Positions 56,993 through 64,000 of a stretch of DNA of 64,000 nt are shown here, piece after piece. Both the position numbers and the translations under genes were made by a program. The notes beneath the pieces were generated by a model. The model saw nothing but the letters and a program-made list of their open reading frames with translations. It ran no database searches and was not told where the DNA came from. The stretch comes from Polynucleobacter duraquae (GTDB lineage Bacteria; Pseudomonadota; Gammaproteobacteria; Burkholderiales; Burkholderiaceae). Within the stretch, counting starts at the first letter, position 1; every line of letters starts with the position of its first letter. The stretch spans positions 806,001 through 870,000 of the forward strand of contig NZ_CP007501.1 in NCBI RefSeq assembly GCF_000973625.1, in the 5' to 3' direction.

Positions 56993-57766
56993 ATGAAGGC
57001 TGTCATATTGGCTGGGGGCCTTGGAACCCGAATCTCTGAAGAGACCGCCTCTCGCCCAAAACCCATGGTCGATGTGGGTGGAAAGCCCATTTTGTGGCAC
57101 ATCATGAAATTATATTCTGCTCATGGGGTGAATGATTTTGTGATCTGCTGTGGTTATAAGGGCTACATGATTAAGGAGTATTTTGCAAACTACTTCTTGC
57201 ATATGTCAGATGTAACCTTTGATATGGCAAGCAATAATGATGTGCAAATTCATCAGCAGCACGCTGAGCCCTGGAAAATTACTTTAATAGATACTGGTGA
57301 AGATACCTTGACTGGTGGTCGCTTAAAGCGAGTGCATCAGTATTTAAATGATGAAGATTTTTGTTTTACCTATGGCGATGGTGTTGGTGATATTGATATT
57401 ACAAAACTTATTGCATTTCATAAAGCCCATGGTAAACAAGCTACGGTGACAGCGGTTCAGCCCCCAAGTCGTTTTGGTGCGCTCGATATGGACGGTACTT
57501 CTGTTATAAATTTTACAGAAAAACCCCTTGGGGATGGGATGTATATCAATGGTGGTTTTTTTGTGCTCTCCCCTAAAGTCATTGATTTAATCAAGGATGA
57601 CAGTACAATTTGGGAGCGCAAGCCTCTAGAAACATTGGCTATATCTGGTCAGCTACAGGCTTTTATGCATAATGGTTTTTGGCAGCCGATGGACACCTTG
57701 CGCGATAAACAGCATCTCGATGATTTGTGGGCGGGTGGCAAGGCGCCATGGAAAGTATGGGTTTAG
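56993..57766 (+). CDS. rfbF: Glucose-1-phosphate cytidylyltransferase
   Basis: A 257-aa nucleotidyltransferase that makes CDP-glucose, the first step to CDP-3,6-dideoxyhexoses. The nucleotide motif is AVILAGGLGTRISEETASRP near residues 3-22, followed by KPMVDVGGKPILWHIMK. YGDGVGDI near 122 and the ERKPLETLA stretch near 215 also fit RfbF. AAGGA precedes the ATG. It is followed directly by rfbG (GTG start right after the TAG), forming a biosynthetic operon for surface polysaccharide. Confidence 0.93.
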   Translation: MKAVILAGGLGTRISEETASRPKPMVDVGGKPILWHIMKLYSAHGVNDFVICCGYKGYMIKEYFANYFLHMSDVTFDMASNNDVQIHQQHAEPWKITLIDTGEDTLTGGRLKRVHQYLNDEDFCFTYGDGVGDIDITKLIAFHKAHGKQATVTAVQPPSRFGALDMDGTSVINFTEKPLGDGMYINGGFFVLSPKVIDLIKDDSTIWERKPLETLAISGQLQAFMHNGFWQPMDTLRDKQHLDDLWAGGKAPWKVWV

Positions 57767-58903
57767 GTGCCCGTGACTATATCTGCATCACCCAATCCTA
57801 AGATCGAGCAACAAGGGGTTGTTAATCCCACCTTTTGGAATGGCAAACGGGTTTTTTTAACTGGCCATACTGGTTTTAAGGGCGGCTGGTTATCTCTATG
57901 GCTCGCTTCAATGGGTGCCAAAGTTACAGGCTACGCACTGGCTCCAAATGCTACCCCAAACTTTTTTGAAGTTGCTAAGATTGCAGCCGATCTTGAGCAA
58001 TCCCATCTTGCTGATATTAGGGAATTTGCGAAATTAAAAAGGGCGATAGCTGATGCTCAGCCAGAGATTTTGATTCACATGGCAGCCCAACCTTTGGTAC
58101 GCTACTCTTACGATAATCCAATAGAGACATATGCTACCAATGTCATGGGTACGGTAAACGTGCTCGAATCTATTCGGACTTTGGACTGTCTGCGTGCTGC
58201 AGTGATTGTTACAACCGACAAGTGTTATGAGAATAAAGAGTGGGCCTGGGGGTATCGTGAGAATGAACCGATGGGTGGTCATGACCCTTACAGCAGCAGC
58301 AAAGGTTGTGCAGAGTTGGTGACAAGCGCTTACCGCCAGTCTTACTTTCCACCAGAAAAATATTCGAAACATAAAGTTGCCATTGCTTCAGCACGAGCTG
58401 GAAATGTTATTGGCGGTGGCGACTGGTCGGTCGATCGTTTGATTCCGGATGCTATTAAAGCCTTTGAGGCAAAAGAAAACCTCATGATTCGAAATCCTTT
58501 AGCTACGCGTCCTTGGCAACATGTCTTGGAGCCTTTGTCTGGGTATCTTGTTTTGGCGCAAGCTCTTTATGAAGAGGGTGCTCGGTTTGACGGTGGATGG
58601 AATTTTGGGCCTTTGGACGAAAATGCGAGATCTGTGCAAGAGACTATTAATCTACTCATTAAAAATTGGGGATCAGCAGTGAGCTGGGTTCAGGATCAGG
58701 ATGAACAACCTCACGAAGCGCACTTATTAAAGTTAGATTGCTCAAAAGCTCGTCAACATTTAGGTTGGGTGCCCCGCTTGAGTCTTGAGCAAGCTATTGA
58801 GAGTATTACACAGTGGCATCATGCTTATCAACAGCAAAGTGATATGCGCGAGACAAGTTTGAGACAAATTGCCCGCTATCAAAATCTTAGAAATTTTAAT
58901 TAA
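57767..58903 (+). CDS. rfbG: CDP-glucose 4,6-dehydratase
   Basis: A 378-aa short-chain dehydrogenase/reductase. The NAD motif is [20 protein letters not shown] near residues 29-48, with the catalytic Lys in [12 protein letters not shown] (YSSSK) near 172 and DPYSSS specific to this family. It converts CDP-glucose to CDP-4-keto-6-deoxyglucose. It starts at GTG immediately after the rfbF stop; another GTG two codons on is possible. The dehydrase gene follows 8 nt later. Confidence 0.93.
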   Translation: MPVTISASPNPKIEQQGVVNPTFWNGKRVFLTGHTGFKGGWLSLWLASMGAKVTGYALAPNATPNFFEVAKIAADLEQSHLADIREFAKLKRAIADAQPEILIHMAAQPLVRYSYDNPIETYATNVMGTVNVLESIRTLDCLRAAVIVTTDKCYENKEWAWGYRENEPMGGHDPYSSSKGCAELVTSAYRQSYFPPEKYSKHKVAIASARAGNVIGGGDWSVDRLIPDAIKAFEAKENLMIRNPLATRPWQHVLEPLSGYLVLAQALYEEGARFDGGWNFGPLDENARSVQETINLLIKNWGSAVSWVQDQDEQPHEAHLLKLDCSKARQHLGWVPRLSLEQAIESITQWHHAYQQQSDMRETSLRQIARYQNLRNFN

Positions 58904-58911
58904 TAAAATAT

Positions 58912-60255
58912 ATGACCGAATTTTCTATTTCTGTTGATCAGCTTGCTAAAGATAAGATTCGTAAGCAAATTTTAGAATTGGTAAGAGAATATTCTGCTTT
59001 AGAGTTCGCTCCCAAAAAATTTATCCCTGGTCAGACAGCAGTTCCTCCATCAGGAAAGTTGATTGACTCAAAAGAGCTGGAAAATATGGTCGAGGCATCT
59101 TTAGATGGCTGGCTTACAACGGGTCGCTTTAATGATCTTTTTGAAAAAAAGCTTGCGCAATTTATTGGTATAAAGCATCTCATAACCGTGAATTCTGGCT
59201 CCTCTGCAAATTTGGTTGCCTTTTCAACATTAACCTCCGATAAATTAGGTGATCGCGCCATTAAAAAAGGCGATGAAGTCATTAGTGTGGCCTCAGGATT
59301 TCCAACGACCGTTAACCCTATTGTTCAATTTGGTGCGGTGCCAGTTTTTGTGGATGTTGATCCTATTACTCATAATATTGATGCCACTAAAATTGAGGTT
59401 GCTATTAGTTCAAAAACTAAGGCAATTATGTTGGCTCACTCTCTGGGTAATCCATTTAATTTAGATGTTGTTACAGCGCTATGTAAAAAATATAATTTGT
59501 GGCTTGTGGAAGATTGTTGCGATGCCTTGGGCACAACTTACAAAGGCCAAATGGTAGGTACCTTTGGTGATATTGGCACTCTTAGCTTTTATCCAGCACA
59601 TCACATCACCATGGGCGAGGGCGGTGCGGTATTTACAAATAATCATGAATTAATAAAAATTGCAGAAAGTTTCAGGGATTGGGGTCGAGATTGTTACTGC
59701 GCCCCAGGTAAGGACAATACCTGTAGCAAGCGTTTTGCTTGGCAATTGGGCGAACTTCCTTATGGCTATGACCATAAGTACATCTACAGTAACTTAGGAT
59801 ATAACCTAAAGATTACAGATATGCAAGCTGCGTGCGCCTTAGCTCAATTAGAAAAAGCACCTGCATTTATTCAGGCTCGCAAGGACAACTTTAAATTCCT
59901 GAGGGAGCGCCTGAGCTCTTGCGAGCAATTTTTACAGCTACCTAAGGCTACAGAGGGATCAGATCCATCCTGGTTTGGATTTCCAATTACTCTTAAAAAA
60001 GACTGTCCAGTATCGCGAGTAGATTTGATAAGCTATTTAGATCAAAATAAGGTGGGGACTCGCCTTCTTTTTGCCGGAAACTTGATACGTCAGCCCTATA
60101 TGAAAGACGCCCTGTACCGTATTAGTGGAGAACTCACAAACACTGATAATGTAATGAATAATACATTTTGGATTGGTGTCCAGCCTGCGTTAACGAGAGA
60201 GATGCTTGAATTTTCGTTATCAAAAATTGAAGAGTTTTTGGGGGTTAAATTTTGA
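58912..60255 (+). CDS. rfbH: CDP-4-keto-6-deoxyglucose 3-dehydrase
   Basis: A 447-aa DegT/DnrJ-fold enzyme (RfbH/E1) that removes the C3 hydroxyl to give the 3,6-dideoxy sugar. The family features are [14 protein letters not shown] near residues 97-110, [16 protein letters not shown] and [14 protein letters not shown]. In the last motif His replaces the PLP Lys, the hallmark of the dehydrase. The Cys cluster for [2Fe-2S] binding ([16 protein letters not shown]) is present. An E3-type reductase partner is not in the window. Confidence 0.92.
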   Translation: MTEFSISVDQLAKDKIRKQILELVREYSALEFAPKKFIPGQTAVPPSGKLIDSKELENMVEASLDGWLTTGRFNDLFEKKLAQFIGIKHLITVNSGSSANLVAFSTLTSDKLGDRAIKKGDEVISVASGFPTTVNPIVQFGAVPVFVDVDPITHNIDATKIEVAISSKTKAIMLAHSLGNPFNLDVVTALCKKYNLWLVEDCCDALGTTYKGQMVGTFGDIGTLSFYPAHHITMGEGGAVFTNNHELIKIAESFRDWGRDCYCAPGKDNTCSKRFAWQLGELPYGYDHKYIYSNLGYNLKITDMQAACALAQLEKAPAFIQARKDNFKFLRERLSSCEQFLQLPKATEGSDPSWFGFPITLKKDCPVSRVDLISYLDQNKVGTRLLFAGNLIRQPYMKDALYRISGELTNTDNVMNNTFWIGVQPALTREMLEFSLSKIEEFLGVKF

Positions 60256-60598
60256 GTGTAATTGATAGTGCAAGTACCACGCAATCTGCCCAAGGGTTGA
60301 TTTGTAAATGAGCGTAATTTTTGATCTTGGTGGAACATCAGTTAATTCAACGCTAGGGGTACTTATAGCATTAATCTTCGAAATGAAAAAACTAGATTGA
60401 TAGTCCAATTACATTATTTGTTGTTCTGATTTAATCATGCTTGCGTCCAAAAAATGGAGAGGCAGCATAATAAGAATGTAATTTAAATTTTATGCATACG
60501 GGGTTTTATTGAGGCAATATAGATGATTCATTAGTGCTTATCTTAAATAACTTTGATTAAGAGTAGTACTTTAGATTGGTCGATTTGAATTATTGTAA
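60256..60598. other. Gap between rfbH and the NeuB-fusion gene
   Basis: About 340 bp, AT-rich. A 30-aa frame (60308-60400, MSVIFDLGGTSVNST...) could be a fragment of a lost gene, but nothing supports expression. No terminator hairpin is evident, so the next gene may share the rfb transcript or have its own promoter near 60540-60590. Confidence 0.35.
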
Positions 60599-60628
60599 AT
60601 GCTAAAGTTTTTTAAAGAAGGCTTAATT

Positions 60629-62137
60629 GTGAGTAAATTACCAAATAATTTGTTTGTTTTAGAAATGGCAAATAATCATATGGGTGACCTTGACCATGGG
60701 TTAAGCTTAATTAGGGCTTTTGGAGTGGTTTGCAAAAAATATCCTCAATTTAAATTTGCCTTTAAGCTTCAATATCGTGATTTAGATACCTTTATTCACC
60801 CTGATTTAAAAGATCGGATGGATATTAAGTACATCAAGCGTTTTGCAGAAACCAAACTTTCCAGAGAACAATTTGATTCTTTAATTGCTGAGGTTAGAGT
60901 CAATGGTTTTCTGACAATGGCCACTTCATTTGATGAGATCTCGTTTGATCTTATTGAGGATCAAAATCTAGATATCATCAAAATTGCAAGTTGTTCCTTT
61001 ACTGATTGGCCAGTTCTGGAAAGGGCTGTCTCTATCGATAAGCCGATTATCGCCTCTACCGCCGGGGCATCTTTAGAAGATATCGATCGGGTTGTAAGCT
61101 TTTTGTCAAATCGCAAAAAAGATTTTGCAATTATGCACTGCGTTGGTGAATATCCAACTGCAGACGAAAAGATGCATCTCTCTCAAATTGATTTTTTAAG
61201 AAAAAGATACCCTAGCATCAGAATTGGTTTCTCTACACACGAAAATCCTGATAATACAGATTTAGTAAAGATTGCTATTGCTAAAGGCGCTAATATTTTT
61301 GAGAAGCATGTAGGTTTGGTAACTGAGAAATATCCAATTAATGCCTACTCTGTAACTCCACAGCAAGCTGATGCATGGCTTTCAGCTGCAGCGTATACAG
61401 TGATGGTTTGCGGTGAGAGTCAGACTCGATTGCCTGAAAACAAAGCTGAAAAAGATAGCCTGCGCTCTCTTAGAAGGGGTATGTTTGCTAAGCAAGCTAT
61501 CAAGACGGGGCAGAGAATTACACGTGACAATTTTTACTTTGCGTTTCCACCAAATGATTCTCAATTTACAGCCAACGACTATTCAAAATATTCTGAATTT
61601 ATCGCAAATTCAGATATTTTGGTCAATCAAGCAATAGGGCCAGAAAATACAGTTCATAGTAATACTAGGGAAAAAATTCTTGATATCGCAAGGCGTGTAA
61701 AAAATTTACTTCAAGAGGGTAAGGTTATTGTTCCGGGCGGTGTTGAACTGGAAATTTCTCATCATTATGGTCTTGATAAATTTGACGAATTTGGTTTAGT
61801 CATGCTCACTGTAGTTAATCGTGATTATTGCAAGAAGCTATTAGTAAGTCTTCCGGGGCAATTTCATCCGGAGCAGTACCATAATCAAAAAGAAGAAACA
61901 TTTCATGTTCTATTTGGGGATCTGGAGTTGCAGTTGGATGGTGAGCCTCAAATCTTAGGACCTGGAGATGTAGTGACTGTTATGCCCGGTGTGAAGCATG
62001 CGTTTCGCTCGACTGGCGGTGCGGTGGTTGAGGAGATTTCATCTACACACTTTAAGAATGATTCTTTTTATATCGATGAGGCAATTAACAAAAACCTAAA
62101 TCGTAAATCTGTTCTTACATATTGGATGGTTGATTAA
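60629..62137 (+). CDS. NeuB-type synthase fused to SAF and cupin domains
   Basis: A 502-aa protein. The GTG at 60629 has AAAGAAGG seven nt upstream; the ATG at 60599 has none. Residues about 1-270 are a sialic-acid-synthase (NeuB) TIM barrel (VLEMANNHMGDLDHG, KIASCSFTDWPVLE, GFSTHENPDNTDL, IFEKHVGL). A SAF-like segment follows (SLRRGMFAKQAIKTGQRIT). The last 130 residues form a cupin (LPGQFHPEQYHNQKEETFHVLFGDL, GPGDVVTVMPGVKHAF). It would condense phosphoenolpyruvate with a sugar; the cupin may be an isomerase or epimerase. It overlaps the ThDP gene by 1 nt. Confidence 0.82.
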   Translation: MSKLPNNLFVLEMANNHMGDLDHGLSLIRAFGVVCKKYPQFKFAFKLQYRDLDTFIHPDLKDRMDIKYIKRFAETKLSREQFDSLIAEVRVNGFLTMATSFDEISFDLIEDQNLDIIKIASCSFTDWPVLERAVSIDKPIIASTAGASLEDIDRVVSFLSNRKKDFAIMHCVGEYPTADEKMHLSQIDFLRKRYPSIRIGFSTHENPDNTDLVKIAIAKGANIFEKHVGLVTEKYPINAYSVTPQQADAWLSAAAYTVMVCGESQTRLPENKAEKDSLRSLRRGMFAKQAIKTGQRITRDNFYFAFPPNDSQFTANDYSKYSEFIANSDILVNQAIGPENTVHSNTREKILDIARRVKNLLQEGKVIVPGGVELEISHHYGLDKFDEFGLVMLTVVNRDYCKKLLVSLPGQFHPEQYHNQKEETFHVLFGDLELQLDGEPQILGPGDVVTVMPGVKHAFRSTGGAVVEEISSTHFKNDSFYIDEAINKNLNRKSVLTYWMVD

Positions 62138-63957
62138 TGAGCTCGACCAAAAAAATATTTCGTGTTGCCGATTATTTGTTGGGTAGGTTGGCCGATCTAG
62201 GCGTACAAGACGTTTTCTTTTTGCCCGGCGGTGGCGCAATGTATCTGAATGATGCGCTTGCTTGCGAGCCCCGTATTAATGCCGTTCCCTGCCATCACGA
62301 GCAGGCCTGTGGCATTGCTGCAGAAGCCTATGGTAGAACCCACCAATCTGGATTTGGTGTTGCTATGGTGACAACGGGTCCTGGGGCAACAAATGTCCTA
62401 ACGCCTGTTGCTGGTGCATGGATTGAGTCTTTACCCTTATTTATTTTATCAGGTCAGGTAAAAAGGCCCGATGCTCTTCGTGGAAGGCCGCTACGTCAAA
62501 GTGGTGTCCAAGAGGTTGATGTTGTATCGATGGTAAAGCCAATTACCAAGTTTGCTATCACTATTAACTCGCCTGAAGATGCGCGCAAATGTTTTGAAGA
62601 AGCACTTTGGCATATGCAAGAACGGCGTCCAGGACCTGTTTGGTTGGATGTGCCCTTGGATGTTCAGGCTTCACCTATTGACCCTGAAAAATTATTAGGA
62701 TTTGAACCACCCGTTTCTAGTGTGAAGACTGAGTTATCTAACCAATTAGAGGAGTTTAAAAAGCTACTATTCCAAGCAAAACGACCTTTAGTGCTAGCAG
62801 GTCATGGCATCCGGATAGCTGGTGCATCAAAACAATTCAAAAAGCTTGTAGAGGAATTGGGAATTCCCTGTGTATTTACCTGGAATGCTTCTGATTTATT
62901 AGCTTGGGACAACCCTTTGTATGTCGGACGTCCTGGTGTGGTTGCAGCACGTGCACCAAATTTTGCTGTTCAAAACTGCGATTGTTTGATTAGCATTGGT
63001 TGTCGACTGGATAACATTATTACTGCTTACAACCCAAAAGGGTTTGCACAGAATGCAAAAAAAATTGTTGTTGATGTTGATCAAAATGAATTAGATCAAC
63101 ATCAAATGGATATCTCTTTACCAATTTTGTCTGACGCTAAAGATTTTATTGTTGCATGCCTTGCAAGTAGTTTTTCAGCGCGTCCTGAATGGGATACTTG
63201 GCGAGAGAAATGCCTTGATTGGAAAAAAAGATTTACTCCCTTAGATGGTAGAAAGTTTGATCTCAATACCCCGATCAGTCATTATGAATTTGTTGATACA
63301 ATTTCCGATGCTATCCCAGAAAATCAGTTAGTAATTACTGGAAGTTCAGGCCTGGCAGTCGAGGTATTTTATACGGTATATCGAAATAAGCCTGGACAGC
63401 GGATGTTTTTAACTTCGGGGTTGGGATCCATGGGTTACGGTATCGCTGCTGCTATTGGTGCATGTATTGGTGCCAGAAGAATTCCGACCGTTTGCGTCGA
63501 AAGTGATGGAAGTTTGATGCTCAATTTACAAGAGTTTGCAACATTGAAGGCACTAAATTTACCCATTACTGTTGTAGTGATGAACAATGGCGGCTATGCT
63601 TCTATTCGCAATACGCAGCGTAACTATTTTGAGGCACGATACTTGGGCACAGGACCGGCGTCCGGCCTATATATTCCAGACTTTGTAGAGGTTGCAAAGG
63701 GAATGGGTTTAGCAGCTGAAAATATCAATACGGTAGAGCAGTTAAAAAAATCTTTTGCTTCTATAGGCCCAAGAATCTTGAATGTGCATCTGATGAGAGA
63801 TGAAGCTTTATCACCAAAGGTTGCCGCAATGCCCCAGCCAGATGGTTCGATTATCTCAATGCCACTGGAAGACATGAGTCCTCTGTTAACTCTTGAGCAA
63901 CTTAAGGCCGAAATGCTGGTCGAAATCCATCCTAATTCTGAAAAGGCCAGGGTTTGA
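62137..63957 (+). CDS. ThDP-dependent enzyme (acetolactate-synthase fold)
   Basis: A 606-aa thiamine-diphosphate enzyme. The conserved Glu is in PCHHEQACGIAAEAYGR near residues 51-67, VTTGPGATN near 82, the central domain RPLVLAGHGI near 207, and the ThDP motif ESDGSLMLNLQEFATLKALN near 453-472 (GDG replaced by SDG), with NNGGYASI. It could catalyse acetyl transfer to a keto sugar, as YerE does in yersiniose synthesis, which would fit the rfbFGH genes, or a benzaldehyde-lyase-type reaction. It is coupled to the NeuB fusion and to the next gene. Confidence 0.82.
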   Translation: MSSTKKIFRVADYLLGRLADLGVQDVFFLPGGGAMYLNDALACEPRINAVPCHHEQACGIAAEAYGRTHQSGFGVAMVTTGPGATNVLTPVAGAWIESLPLFILSGQVKRPDALRGRPLRQSGVQEVDVVSMVKPITKFAITINSPEDARKCFEEALWHMQERRPGPVWLDVPLDVQASPIDPEKLLGFEPPVSSVKTELSNQLEEFKKLLFQAKRPLVLAGHGIRIAGASKQFKKLVEELGIPCVFTWNASDLLAWDNPLYVGRPGVVAARAPNFAVQNCDCLISIGCRLDNIITAYNPKGFAQNAKKIVVDVDQNELDQHQMDISLPILSDAKDFIVACLASSFSARPEWDTWREKCLDWKKRFTPLDGRKFDLNTPISHYEFVDTISDAIPENQLVITGSSGLAVEVFYTVYRNKPGQRMFLTSGLGSMGYGIAAAIGACIGARRIPTVCVESDGSLMLNLQEFATLKALNLPITVVVMNNGGYASIRNTQRNYFEARYLGTGPASGLYIPDFVEVAKGMGLAAENINTVEQLKKSFASIGPRILNVHLMRDEALSPKVAAMPQPDGSIISMPLEDMSPLLTLEQLKAEMLVEIHPNSEKARV

Positions 63958-64000
63958 TTAAAAAATCAAATTCTTGTAGGGTCTGTGACGGATCCTTATC
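63954..64000 (+). CDS. Start of a zinc-motif SAM methyltransferase, truncated by the window
   Basis: A TTG start overlapping the previous stop (TTGA) gives LIKKSNSCRVCDGSL, the Cys-x2-Cys beginning typical of sugar C-methyltransferases with an N-terminal zinc domain. Only 15 residues are visible. The same TTGA coupling occurs at the MNT-HEPN pair. It fits a branched-sugar pathway but cannot be confirmed here. Confidence 0.5.
   Translation, partial: MIKKSNSCRVCDGSL

Noticed and set aside
60308..60400. 30-aa frame MSVIFDLGGTSVNST
   Set aside because: Too short, no ribosome-binding site, no recognisable family; more likely chance or a fragment.

Overview
The window looks like a chromosome segment of a low-GC freshwater betaproteobacterium. 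Burkholderiales of the Polynucleobacter type is my best guess, inferred from AT-rich composition, compact gene spacing and gene content; nothing in the window proves the genus. Bases 1-3469 look like ordinary chromosome: a split chromate transporter, a TonB-dependent receptor with a small exported partner, tRNA-Pro(TGG) and tRNA-Arg(TCT).

Everything from tRNA-Arg to about 56.8 kb is accessory DNA built on that tRNA. The tRNA 3' half recurs at least twelve more times, always in the same orientation, at about 12.0, 15.6, 17.7, 18.5, 21.1, 35.0, 36.2, 37.0, 41.1, 43.8, 56.6 and 56.8 kb. The copies cut the DNA into cargo modules. The first module (3470-12068, 8.6 kb) is a complete integrative element with a tyrosine integrase, 71-bp perfect direct repeats and TTGTCCA arm-type repeats at both ends. 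The later modules have no integrase. Four of their right ends are 122-bp blocks of exactly equal length (TTGCACAGT / TTACACAGT arms, a conserved middle, then the tRNA 3' half). Some left ends share another conserved stretch with a palindrome. Copies near the tRNA are nearly perfect and the far ones are decayed, which fits stepwise accretion at the tRNA.

Cargo, left to right: a putative graspetide-type RiPP cluster (precursor, ATP-grasp ligase, lipoprotein) with an HNH nuclease and a T7/PolA-like polymerase in the intact island; small exported proteins, Coq7 and a DsbA-family oxidoreductase; fasciclin and DoxX-like proteins; an MNT-HEPN toxin-antitoxin pair alone between two remnants; a universal stress protein and a beta-CASP nuclease; a 12-kb 2-furoate catabolic operon (AraC regulator, hmfABCDE-like genes, five-gene ABC importer); an exported methyltransferase; an alternative oxidase alone between two remnants; a methyltransferase/dehydrogenase/aminotransferase trio; an esterase, ceramidase-like and PAS protein; then a lipid/envelope region (phosphatidylserine decarboxylase, aminotransferase, glycosyltransferase under apparent Pho boxes, broken lplT, two exported START-like proteins), SixA, HU and a bactofilin.

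Near 55.9-56.2 kb a second copy of the intact island's left arm lies beside a tandem glycine riboswitch that precedes only a 61-aa gene. From 57 kb to the end runs a surface-polysaccharide cluster: rfbF-rfbG-rfbH (CDP-3,6-dideoxyhexose precursor), a NeuB-SAF-cupin fusion, a ThDP enzyme and the start of a zinc-motif methyltransferase, suggesting a branched or unusual dideoxy sugar.

All functional calls come from reading protein motifs; no database search was possible.
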